The notes under the pieces were generated by a model. It was not told the DNA's origin and did no database searches. It saw nothing but the letters and a program-made list of their open reading frames with translations. 5,839 nucleotides of DNA, from assembly GCA_029262935.1 (NCBI GenBank), contig JAJCYK010000320.1, forward strand, positions 1 to 5,839. The letters run 5' to 3'. How positions within the stretch are numbered: the stretch's first letter is position 1; each line of letters opens with the position of its first letter. This DNA comes from Cytophagales bacterium. Its GTDB lineage: Bacteria; Bacteroidota; Bacteroidia; Cytophagales; Cyclobacteriaceae. A program made the position numbers and the translations under genes. Shown here one piece after another: positions 1 through 5,808 of the stretch.

Positions 1-440
1 ATTGGCAAATCAGTTTCAATATCCTTCACCAGGAAGGATTCTTTGTACAATTCATTACCGCAGTTTTCGCAATACCAGGCCAAACCGTCCACCATCTCAG
101 GATCACGTTGCTGTTCAATCACCAGACCTACTGTTTGGGGGCCCCTTTGAGGGCTGTGCGGAATATTGGCAGGGAGTAAATAAATCTCACCCTCAGAAAT
201 AGCAATGTCCTTAGCCTCCCCTTCGTCAATGACTTTGAGCACAACATCACCCTCAATCTGATAGAAAAATTCTGGAGTTTGGTTAAAATGATAGTCCTTG
301 CGGGCATTCGGGCCCCCTACCACCATTACAATAAATCCTTCGTTTTCCCAGACACACTTGTTGCCAACAGGGGGTTTTAACAAATGACGGTTTTCCTCAA
401 TCCACGCTTTAAAATCAAATTTTGGAAGTAGTCTCGACAT
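1..440 (-). CDS. nbaC: 3-hydroxyanthranilate 3,4-dioxygenase, 3' end cut off by the window edge
   Basis: Cytoplasmic non-haem Fe(II) cupin enzyme that opens the ring of 3-hydroxyanthranilate with O2 to give 2-amino-3-carboxymuconate semialdehyde. I translated the minus strand from the ATG at 440-438: 146 codons stay open to the window edge. The N-terminus (MSRLLPKFDFKAWIEE) and the LLKPPVGN and VVGGPN segments are typical. Known active-site positions are visible: R47, H51, E57 (in QTPEFFYQ), H95 and R99 (in IPHSPQRG) and E109 (in LVIEQQ). C124 and C127 (WYCENCG) form the first half of the rubredoxin-like iron site found in bacterial members; the second CxxC and roughly 30 C-terminal residues should lie beyond position 1 (bacterial homologues are about 175-180 residues). 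The gene starts 17 bases after the stop of the dehydrogenase gene, so the two are surely co-transcribed. No Shine-Dalgarno sequence is visible, only AT-rich DNA. The symbol is by analogy to the Pseudomonas nba genes. Confidence 0.95.
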   Translation of the reverse strand, partial: MSRLLPKFDFKAWIEENRHLLKPPVGNKCVWENEGFIVMVVGGPNARKDYHFNQTPEFFYQIEGDVVLKVIDEGEAKDIAISEGEIYLLPANIPHSPQRGPQTVGLVIEQQRDPEMVDGLAWYCENCGNELYKESFLVKDIETDLP

Positions 441-457
441 CTTTTTATGATTAAAAT

Positions 458-1900
458 TTAATACTCAATGCAAACATTTTTGGGCTCAGTGAAAAACCTT
501 AATGCTTCCAAGCCTCCTTCACGACCCATGCCAGAATTTTTCATCCCACCAAAGGGGGTACGTAAATCTCTTAATAACCATGTATTTATCCATACAATAC
601 CAACATTAATTGATTTTGAAAGCCGGTGTGCCCTGGACAGGTCTCTGGTCCACACCGTTGCTGACAATCCATAACTGGAATCATTTGCTAGCTGCAAAGC
701 CTCTTCTTCAGTCTCAAATGGGGTCAAGGTTACCACCGGTCCAAAGACTTCTTCTTGGTTGGTGCGACAATCACTTGCCAGGTTCTCGAATACTGCAGGC
801 CTTATATACCATCCCTTTTCATATCCCGGAGGGTGTATTTGATTGCCTCCACACAACAACGTTCCACCCTCCTTTTGGCCCAGTGCCACATAACCAAGCA
901 CCTTATTAAGGTGTTCGCTCGAAATCACGGCACCAATGTCACTAGTATCGTCCATTGGAGGGCCCACACGAAGCGCCTCCGCCCTTTTTACGAAATCCTC
1001 TTTAAACCTATCGTACAGAGATCGCTCAATTAGGATTCTGGAACTGCAAAGACAAATCTGGCCTTGATTGCTAAATGAAGAACCTATTGTTTTGTCCAAC
1101 ATTTTTTCATAATCACAATCGGCAAAGATTAGACAAGGGTTTTTGCCACCCATTTCCAGTGACACTTTTTTGAACAAAGGGCTGGTGATGCCGGCAATTT
1201 CAGCTCCTACTCGAGTACTGCCTGTAAAAGAAATGCCTTTTACCAAGGGGTGCACATTGAGTGTTTTGCCAATTACAGCACCTGAGCCATGTATAACATT
1301 CAACACACCTGGCGGCAAACCAGCCTCAATGCAAATTTGACTTAGCAAAAATGCTGTCATGGGTGTCACTTCTGATGGCTTTGCTACTACGGTATTACCT
1401 GCAGCCAGAGCAGGAGCTATTTTCCATGTTATTAGATATAACGGCAGGTTCCAAGGAGAAATACAGGCAACCACACCGAGGGGGGCTCTCAAGGTGTAAT
1501 TAAGAGCGTTTCGATGAGGTCCATGGTGTGCCTCAGAAGAGAATTGGGTAATGGCGTTTGCAAAAAAATCAAAATTGGCAGCGGCTCGGGGGATATCTAC
1601 TTGAGCCGCCAAATTTAGTGGTTTACCGGTATCTTGTGCTTCTGCATGCGCTAAAGTCGCTGCTCGTTCTTTTATTAACTCTGCAATTTTAGAGAGGATA
1701 TCATGGCGTTCTTGGACCGAAGTATTGGACCAGGCGGGAAAGGCGAGTTGTGCCGCTTGTACAGCGTTTTCTACATCTTCGGGCTCCGAAGCTGGCACTT
1801 CTGCATAAATTTGACCACTACTGGGATTGAAAACGTGCAAAAAACTGCCGCCAACGGGAGACTTGAGATGGCCGTTTATATAATTAGAAATACGCTCCAT
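458..1900 (-). CDS. nbaE: 2-aminomuconate-6-semialdehyde dehydrogenase (ALDH8A1-like aldehyde dehydrogenase)
   Basis: NAD-dependent cytoplasmic aldehyde dehydrogenase of 480 residues, normal length for the family. It most likely oxidises 2-aminomuconate-6-semialdehyde to 2-aminomuconate. Visible features are the oxyanion Asn N151 (SPWNLPLYL), the NAD-binding segment GNTVVAKPSE (168-177), FTGST (225-229), general base E249 (SLEMGGKNP), catalytic C283 (NQGQICLCSSR), EEVFGPV (383-389) and PFGGMKNSGMGREGG (449-463). The DIPRAAANF segment (R105) and the RDLR segment before PFGG match places where AMSDH/ALDH8A1 enzymes hold arginines that bind the substrate carboxylates. The CLC motif at the active site and DIPR resemble human ALDH8A1 more than plain betaine-aldehyde dehydrogenases. 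2-Hydroxymuconic semialdehyde dehydrogenases (XylG/DmpC) are close relatives; the adjacent dioxygenase for 3-hydroxyanthranilate favours the amino substrate. The ATG at 1900-1898 has an AAAGGA sequence about 9 bases upstream, an unusually good ribosome site for this window. It lies 71 bases after the decarboxylase gene. Confidence 0.9.
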   Translation of the reverse strand: MERISNYINGHLKSPVGGSFLHVFNPSSGQIYAEVPASEPEDVENAVQAAQLAFPAWSNTSVQERHDILSKIAELIKERAATLAHAEAQDTGKPLNLAAQVDIPRAAANFDFFANAITQFSSEAHHGPHRNALNYTLRAPLGVVACISPWNLPLYLITWKIAPALAAGNTVVAKPSEVTPMTAFLLSQICIEAGLPPGVLNVIHGSGAVIGKTLNVHPLVKGISFTGSTRVGAEIAGITSPLFKKVSLEMGGKNPCLIFADCDYEKMLDKTIGSSFSNQGQICLCSSRILIERSLYDRFKEDFVKRAEALRVGPPMDDTSDIGAVISSEHLNKVLGYVALGQKEGGTLLCGGNQIHPPGYEKGWYIRPAVFENLASDCRTNQEEVFGPVVTLTPFETEEEALQLANDSSYGLSATVWTRDLSRAHRLSKSINVGIVWINTWLLRDLRTPFGGMKNSGMGREGGLEALRFFTEPKNVCIEY

Positions 1901-1971
1901 ATGATTGTTTCCTTTACCACTAAGTTAGTGCTAAGTAAAAGGTAAATACCTATAATTATAATGAATTCTCC
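1901..1971 (-). promoter_or_regulatory. structured leader between decarboxylase and dehydrogenase genes, with ribosome site
   Basis: This 71-base gap contains a 13-base palindrome CACTAAGTTAGTG (1918-1930), a second dyad GGTAAATACC (1941-1950), and TTTACC (1913-1918) that can pair with GGTAAA (1941-1946). On the minus strand the AAAGGA ribosome site sits about 9 bases before the dehydrogenase ATG and is partly covered by the outer pairing. A TATAAT-like sequence (on the minus strand at about 1952-1962) is present but has no convincing partner upstream box. It may hold a local control element for the dehydrogenase and dioxygenase genes. Confidence 0.35.
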
Positions 1972-2748
1972 TCAACTTATGGTCAGTGTAACTTCACCTA
2001 ATCCTTCGGCAAATGCTTTTACATTACTGTGACCTTCCAAGTATTCCGCCGCGGTAGCGGCTCCTGCCAATACCACGTCTCCGATTTTCAAAGTCTTACC
2101 TTGTTGGCTAACGAGTCTGGTTGCTGCAACAAAAGCTTCCCAGGGATTTCCTAGAATCGCTTGTGAACTACCTTGCTGGCGCATGGTGCCATCCAAAGAA
2201 AGGGTCATCTTAAGGTTTTCAATGGCGCTATCTGGCTTTTGCCAGGGCCCTACGACGAATCCTGCCGATGAACAATTATCAGCAACCACATCTTCTAATG
2301 AAAAACTAAAGTTTTGATACCGTGAGTCAATAATCTCCAAAGCTACCGCCACACCATCTACATAATGCATTGCTTCTTTTTGGGTCAATTCATGCCCAAT
2401 GTTCCGAGCAACTCGAAAGGCAATTTCGGGCTCCGCTCGCGGGTGAATAAACTGGCTCCTAACTAGGTTACCGCCATCCTCTATTTCCATGCCTTGAGTA
2501 AGTATGCCCCAAATCATGTCCTTTACTCCCATCTGCTCCATTTTCGCCTTGCTGGTAAACCCTAATTTAACCCCTACCACTGATTCTCCTCTTCCCAAAC
2601 GTTTCCCAACTAAATATTCCTGAATGATATAGGCATCTGGCAAGGTCAACCCAGTGTGTTTGCTAATTTGAACAATTGGTTGCGCTATTTGAGCCGCTTG
2701 ATCCAGCGTATCTGCAATTTGATGGTAGTTCAGCTTGTCTTTATGCAT
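1972..2748 (-). CDS. nbaG: 4-oxalocrotonate decarboxylase (fumarylacetoacetate hydrolase/MhpD superfamily)
   Basis: Probable Mg-dependent decarboxylase turning 4-oxalocrotonate (2-oxo-3-hexenedioate) into 2-oxopent-4-enoate, the step after deamination of 2-aminomuconate. Numbered from the ATG at 2748: GVKLGFTSKAKMEQMGV (59-75) with conserved K61, the metal-binding pair E106 and E108 (HPRAEPEIAF), third ligand E138 (LEIIDSRY), and VVADN (154-158). DSRYQNF and the SKAKMEQMGV segment resemble the decarboxylase (XylI/DmpH) more than the related 2-oxopentenoate hydratase (XylJ/DmpE/MhpD), with which it shares the fold; a hydratase role is the main alternative. The frame extends to a GTG at 2763-2761, giving 263 rather than 258 residues. 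I prefer the ATG because the extra MQTGA adds nothing recognisable and no ribosome site precedes the GTG. In meta-cleavage pathways this enzyme works in complex with the hydratase, which is not seen here. It is probably the first gene of the catabolic block. Confidence 0.87.
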   Translation of the reverse strand: MHKDKLNYHQIADTLDQAAQIAQPIVQISKHTGLTLPDAYIIQEYLVGKRLGRGESVVGVKLGFTSKAKMEQMGVKDMIWGILTQGMEIEDGGNLVRSQFIHPRAEPEIAFRVARNIGHELTQKEAMHYVDGVAVALEIIDSRYQNFSFSLEDVVADNCSSAGFVVGPWQKPDSAIENLKMTLSLDGTMRQQGSSQAILGNPWEAFVAATRLVSQQGKTLKIGDVVLAGAATAAEYLEGHSNVKAFAEGLGEVTLTIS

Positions 2749-2773
2749 TGCCCCTGTTTGCACATTAATAAAT

Positions 2774-2800
2774 AGAATTCACCATAAATTGGTGAATTCT
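2774..2800 (-). promoter_or_regulatory. perfect inverted repeat between the phosphoesterase and decarboxylase genes (terminator or operator)
   Basis: Arms AGAATTCACC (2774-2783) and GGTGAATTCT (2791-2800) are perfectly complementary over 10 bp around the 7-base loop ATAAATT. On the minus strand it lies 24 bases after the phosphoesterase stop and is followed by TATTTATTAATG, so it could be a weak terminator of the tas unit. Its arms end 25 bases before the decarboxylase ATG, which also suits a repressor operator controlling the kynurenine block. The sequence does not decide between the two. Confidence 0.6.
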
Positions 2801-2803
2801 AAA

Positions 2804-2819
2804 GTAGTTACCAAACTAC
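2804..2819 (-). terminator. possible weak hairpin just after the phosphoesterase gene
   Basis: Six-bp stem GTAGTT (2804-2809) with AACTAC (2814-2819) and loop ACCA. On the minus strand it begins 5 bases after the phosphoesterase stop codon and is followed by only three T. It is too weak to be a strong terminator alone; with the larger inverted repeat next to it, it could reduce read-through. Confidence 0.3.
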
Positions 2820-2824
2820 CACTT

Positions 2825-4042
2825 TTAGGCTAGAGATTTAAGCGTAAGCAACGTAATTTCCGGCGCCATTCCCAGCCTACCAGGATACGCCAGCACGCCA
2901 AAACCCCGGTTAATATAAATCTTCTGCCCACTATCTTCATAAAGTCCGGCCCATCTTGGATATCTAAATCGCACTGGACTCCATTTAATGTTTAGTGCAG
3001 GGATTTCGATACCCATTTGCATACCGTGAGTATGTCCGGATAAAGTTAAATCAATGGACGTTTTGTTTTTAACCTGGTGCTCGAAATGAGTGGGGTCATG
3101 CGACAGAAGGATTTGAAAGTGATCGTTGTTTATCCCGTTTGTTGCTTTAGCCAAGTCTCCTTTTTGATGAAACCCCTGACCCCAATTATGAACTCCTATC
3201 AAGGTCAGTCCTTGGCTTCCTGAACCTAGAACCACATGCTCGTCTTCTAACAGCTTGAACCCCATTTCACTATGGATCTCCTTTAGTCGGGCGATGCTTT
3301 CAGCTTTTTCCGTAGGGTTGAAATTCCCGTAATCAGCGTAATCATGGTTTCCAAAAACACTAAATTTCCCATGCTTAGCCTGGATGTCTTGAAACACTTG
3401 CACCCAACCTTCCGCTTCCTTTGCGTGATTATTCACTAGGTCACCTGTAAAAAAGACGTAATCAGGCTCCAGTTGATTAATCATTTTTACGGCTTTTTCC
3501 ACTGGTGCGTATTGATCACCAAAACTCCCTAAGTGTGCATCACTTATTTGAACGATCTTCAATCCGTCCATGGCTTTGGGAATTCTGCTCGATGCAATGG
3601 TTTCTCGAAGCACACGAAAGTTAAATTTCCCCCAAATGATTCCATAAAGCATACCCCCAAACATGGCGGTAGCAGCCACCATGCCAGCCTTGGTGAGGAA
3701 GTTCCTACGGGAGTAATCAGTGTCTGAAACTTGGCTATAGCCGTAGGACAGCAAGTTTACTACATCATCCATAGCATGAAAAAAGAGCAGTAATAATTTC
3801 GGCACAAAAAAGGTTACAAACAGCCCAATAATTAAAGTTAAGGTATTGCTGTTTTGAAAGTTTGATCGGTTAAGTAATCCATACACCAACGCGCTCATAC
3901 ATAAAAGACTTACTAGCCAATAAACAATAGCAATTAGCGTCTTAGTCTGAGTCGTATAGCCACCGACCAAGGACGAAAGACCTTTAAATATATAAAGGTC
4001 AATTAAACCAAAAACGACGAAAACAATTACTATGGTCTTCAT
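2825..4042 (-). CDS. membrane-anchored metallophosphoesterase (calcineurin-like, YaeI/YkuE type)
   Basis: 405-residue protein with an N-terminal membrane region and a C-terminal calcineurin-like phosphoesterase domain. Hydrophobic segments lie at about 2-20, 33-57, 67-90 and 118-137. The fourth is directly preceded by SRRNFLTK (111-118), which fits the twin-arginine pattern. The catalytic domain starts near 160 and has all the metal-site motifs: D168 and H170 (ISDAHLG), G200-D201 (FTGDLVN), G231-NHD-234, H315 (LLSHDP) and G336-HTH-339. It should be an active binuclear-metal phosphoesterase; the substrate is unknown. E. coli YaeI and B. subtilis YkuE, relatives of this group, act on UDP-glucosamine-type lipid A precursors or are Tat-exported cell-envelope proteins respectively, so an envelope role is a guess. 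With this topology the domain probably faces the periplasm. It lies 29 bases after tas and is likely co-transcribed with it. The ATG at 4042 has no evident ribosome site. No functional link with the kynurenine genes is apparent. Confidence 0.88.
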   Translation of the reverse strand: MKTIVIVFVVFGLIDLYIFKGLSSLVGGYTTQTKTLIAIVYWLVSLLCMSALVYGLLNRSNFQNSNTLTLIIGLFVTFFVPKLLLLFFHAMDDVVNLLSYGYSQVSDTDYSRRNFLTKAGMVAATAMFGGMLYGIIWGKFNFRVLRETIASSRIPKAMDGLKIVQISDAHLGSFGDQYAPVEKAVKMINQLEPDYVFFTGDLVNNHAKEAEGWVQVFQDIQAKHGKFSVFGNHDYADYGNFNPTEKAESIARLKEIHSEMGFKLLEDEHVVLGSGSQGLTLIGVHNWGQGFHQKGDLAKATNGINNDHFQILLSHDPTHFEHQVKNKTSIDLTLSGHTHGMQMGIEIPALNIKWSPVRFRYPRWAGLYEDSGQKIYINRGFGVLAYPGRLGMAPEITLLTLKSLA

Positions 4043-4071
4043 ATTGCTACTGCTAAAGAGGAGTTTAGAAC

Positions 4072-5109
4072 TTATGGAGCTGGATTGGGTACCAATTCCT
4101 GTACCTCATCAAGAGCGTTTATTAATTCATCAGGAAGATCCACCTGGATGCTAGCAATGTTTTCTTGCAATTGTTCTACATTAGTTGCGCCAACTATGGT
4201 GCTGGTTACAAAAGGTCTGGTATTAACAAAGGCGAGAGACATTTGAGCGAATGGTATGTCGTATTTTGCTGCCAGGGCTGCGTATTGCTCTGTAGCTTTC
4301 ACGGCATTGGGGTTAATATATCGGTTGTAATGAGGAAATAAAGCCAATCGACTCTTTGGAGGCATTTGCCCGTTTAAGAACTTACCAGACAAGGTGCCAA
4401 ACGCCATTGGTGAATAGGCTAACAGTTTGATGTCTTCCCTTAAAGCTATTTCAGCTAGTCCGCCCTCAAAGCTACGATTCAACAGTGAGTACGGGTTTTG
4501 AATGGTGACCATTCTAGGTAAATTTCGTGATTGACTTTCTTGTAAGTATCGCATGACCCCCCAGGGTGTTTCATTCGATAAGCCTACATGACGAATCTTA
4601 CCGGCCTTTATAAGGCCATCCAGCGTCTCTAGAACTTGCTCAATATTATCCTCCCAAGCATCGGATGGATCATGTCGATATCCGCGTTGTCCGAAAAAAT
4701 TGGTTTTTCGTTCGGGCCAATGTAATTGATATAAATCCAAATAATCAGTTTCCAAGCGTTGCAAACTAGCATCTAAAGCTTCTGTAATGGAAGCTCCTTT
4801 AAATCCAGTACCTCGAATGTGTTTTGTAAATGGCGCAGGTCCGGCAATCTTGGAAGCCAAAACAACTTTGTGGCGATTACCCGTTTGTTTTAGCCAACTT
4901 CCTATAATCTTCTCCGTGGAGCCATACGTTTCCGCTTTTGGAGGTATTGAGTACAGCTCGGCGGTATCAAAGAAATTAACTCCTTGATCCAATGCGAAGT
5001 CCATTTGACGATGGCCTTCTGATTCAGAATTCTGCTGGCCCCATGTCATGGTACCCAGACAAATCTTACTAACCTTAACATCTGTATGTGGCAAGGTGGT
5101 ATATTTCAT
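4072..5109 (-). CDS. tas: NADP(H)-dependent aldo/keto reductase, Tas family
   Basis: 345-residue cytoplasmic TIM-barrel oxidoreductase, colinear over its whole length with E. coli Tas (346 residues), down to the shared PAP C-terminus. The aldo/keto reductase catalytic tetrad is present: D48 and Y53 (FFDTAELY), K87 (LASKIAGP) and H130 (LYQLHWPER). GLSNE (176-180), IQNPYSLLNR (203-212) and GATNVEQLQEN (307-317) are family signatures, the last contacting the cofactor's adenosine phosphate. The PP-x-AET insertion after the catalytic Tyr (56-61) is characteristic of Tas compared with other AKR12/Kv-beta-like proteins. The physiological substrate is not established for the family; Tas can support tyrosine prototrophy in an E. 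coli tyrA mutant. The ATG at 5109-5107 gives the same N-terminus as E. coli Tas; only a weak AAGAAG lies upstream. A 198-base gap with a terminator separates it from the DUF1761 gene, so it probably starts its own transcript, continuing into the phosphoesterase. Confidence 0.92.
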   Translation of the reverse strand: MKYTTLPHTDVKVSKICLGTMTWGQQNSESEGHRQMDFALDQGVNFFDTAELYSIPPKAETYGSTEKIIGSWLKQTGNRHKVVLASKIAGPAPFTKHIRGTGFKGASITEALDASLQRLETDYLDLYQLHWPERKTNFFGQRGYRHDPSDAWEDNIEQVLETLDGLIKAGKIRHVGLSNETPWGVMRYLQESQSRNLPRMVTIQNPYSLLNRSFEGGLAEIALREDIKLLAYSPMAFGTLSGKFLNGQMPPKSRLALFPHYNRYINPNAVKATEQYAALAAKYDIPFAQMSLAFVNTRPFVTSTIVGATNVEQLQENIASIQVDLPDELINALDEVQELVPNPAP

Positions 5110-5257
5110 ATTGTTTGGCTTCTTAGAAATGATTTAAGAACAAGCAAAGTAACTAGAAATAACCCTTTGCTTAATTTCCTCTGTTACTTTTACAGTTATT
5201 TAGACTAAATGTTTCAAATAGCGTTGATTTATTTTCAAATTCTTCGACATATCACAT
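5110..5257 (-). other. upstream region of tas
   Basis: No gene is supported here on either strand. The minus-strand sequence must hold the promoter for tas and the phosphoesterase if they are not read through from the left-hand terminator, but I find no clear TTTG/TAnnTTTG pair. A dyad GCAAAG (5144-5149) with CTTTGC (5165-5170) and a 10-base match to the upstream region of the DUF1761 gene (5155-5164) are the only structures seen. Confidence 0.4.
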
Positions 5258-5287
5258 AAAAAAAGGTGGAGCTACACCTCCACCTTT
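5258..5287 (-). terminator. rho-independent terminator of the DUF1761 gene
   Basis: A perfect 10-bp stem (5262-5271 pairing with 5278-5287, core GGTGGAG/CTCCACC) with a 6-base loop. Read on the minus strand it is followed by an unbroken run of seven T (5264-5258). It starts 21 bases after the DUF1761 stop codon, which is classic placement. The T run on the plus-strand exit is only three bases, so it works mainly for minus-strand transcripts. Confidence 0.9.
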
Positions 5288-5307
5288 CCATTAATATCTG
5301 TTTGCGT

Positions 5308-5724
5308 TTATTGCCAAGCACCAAGGATGGCCCCCATCATCGCTAAAAAAGCTATTTGATAAGCGGCATCTATGGTCCATAGCTTAAAACTTTGTCGTTG
5401 GTAGAGCATGTTAATACCCATTGAAGTACCCACGAAAAAGAGCCCTACGTATAACCCATGATACAATCCCTGCAACCAGCCAATCTCCCTGGCTTCACCA
5501 TGGCCTTGAACCAACATGGCCATACCAAGCGCCATAATTATCATAAGGACAAAACTCGATCCAAAGATTTTACCCATATTCCCCTCTTTTATGTATTCAT
5601 CGCTAAAGCCAAGCTCTGCTTGCCAAGCTTTTCCGAACAGCAGTGAATACCATACGAAGCCCAGTAAAAAGCTAGCTACTGCGGCTACTAAAACCGCAAA
5701 ATAATTAATACTTGAAAAGTCCAT
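5308..5724 (-). CDS. DUF1761 family small integral membrane protein
   Basis: 138-residue hydrophobic protein with about four membrane helices, near residues 7-30, 53-73, 86-106 and 117-136. The N-terminal pattern NYFAVLVAAVASFLLGFVWYS followed by LLFGKAW (28-34) is the hallmark of DUF1761, a family of uncharacterised inner-membrane proteins of about 130-150 residues; the length is normal and both ends look intact. A short charged stretch (about 42-51, SDEYIKEGNM) follows the first helix. Function is unknown and the neighbours offer no clue: it is transcribed alone, ending in its own terminator 21 bases after the stop. The ATG at 5724-5722 follows AT-rich DNA without a Shine-Dalgarno sequence, and no in-frame upstream start gives sensible family sequence. 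The family call is from recognised motif pattern, not from a profile search. Confidence 0.85.
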   Translation of the reverse strand: MDFSSINYFAVLVAAVASFLLGFVWYSLLFGKAWQAELGFSDEYIKEGNMGKIFGSSFVLMIIMALGMAMLVQGHGEAREIGWLQGLYHGLYVGLFFVGTSMGINMLYQRQSFKLWTIDAAYQIAFLAMMGAILGAWQ

Positions 5725-5750
5725 AGTTTAATTTTTTAGATTGGTAATAA

Positions 5751-5808
5751 CTCTTAAGCAGCTATATATTAAATATTTATATTAAATAATCAAAATAGTA
5801 CTTAAGAG
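5751..5808. repeat. inverted repeat CTCTTAAG / CTTAAGAG flanking the AT-rich upstream region of the DUF1761 gene
   Basis: Perfect 8-bp arms at 5751-5758 and 5801-5808, 42 bases apart, bracket the candidate promoter. Each arm also contains the palindrome CTTAAG. The wide spacing makes a transcript hairpin unlikely to matter; if functional, it would more likely be a pair of protein-binding sites. Chance is a real alternative. Confidence 0.4.
5766..5793 (-). promoter_or_regulatory. candidate promoter of the DUF1761 gene
   Basis: On the minus strand TTGATT (5793-5788) and TAATAT (5771-5766) are separated by 16 bases within very AT-rich DNA. TTTTG (5795-5791) could also serve as a Bacteroidota-type -33 box, but a good TAnnTTTG box is missing. 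The proposed start would lie about 35 bases before the ATG. The match is weak and AT-rich DNA gives such matches by chance. Confidence 0.3.

Noticed and set aside
2..202. Plus-strand open frame over the dioxygenase gene
   Set aside because: It lies antisense to a strongly supported dioxygenase reading frame with all active-site residues; its own translation shows no recognisable family.
468..1945. Several plus-strand open frames across the dehydrogenase gene
   Set aside because: They are antisense shadows of a full-length aldehyde dehydrogenase with intact catalytic motifs, and their translations look like random composition.
1972..2748. Assignment as 2-oxopent-4-enoate hydratase (MhpD/XylJ)
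   Set aside because: The fold is shared, but the KLGFTSKAKMEQMGV and DSRYQNF segments match the 4-oxalocrotonate decarboxylase pattern better. Kept as an alternative in the feature entry.
4787..4987. Plus-strand open frame over the Tas gene
   Set aside because: Antisense to a colinear Tas protein; no family features.
4072..5109. Voltage-gated potassium channel beta-subunit-like protein
   Set aside because: Distant relatives share the barrel, but full-length colinearity with E. coli Tas, including the PP-x-AET insertion and the PAP C-terminus, is decisive.
5458..5704. Two plus-strand open frames opposite the DUF1761 gene
   Set aside because: Both are antisense to the DUF1761 frame, which has the expected membrane segments and family motif; the antisense translations have neither.
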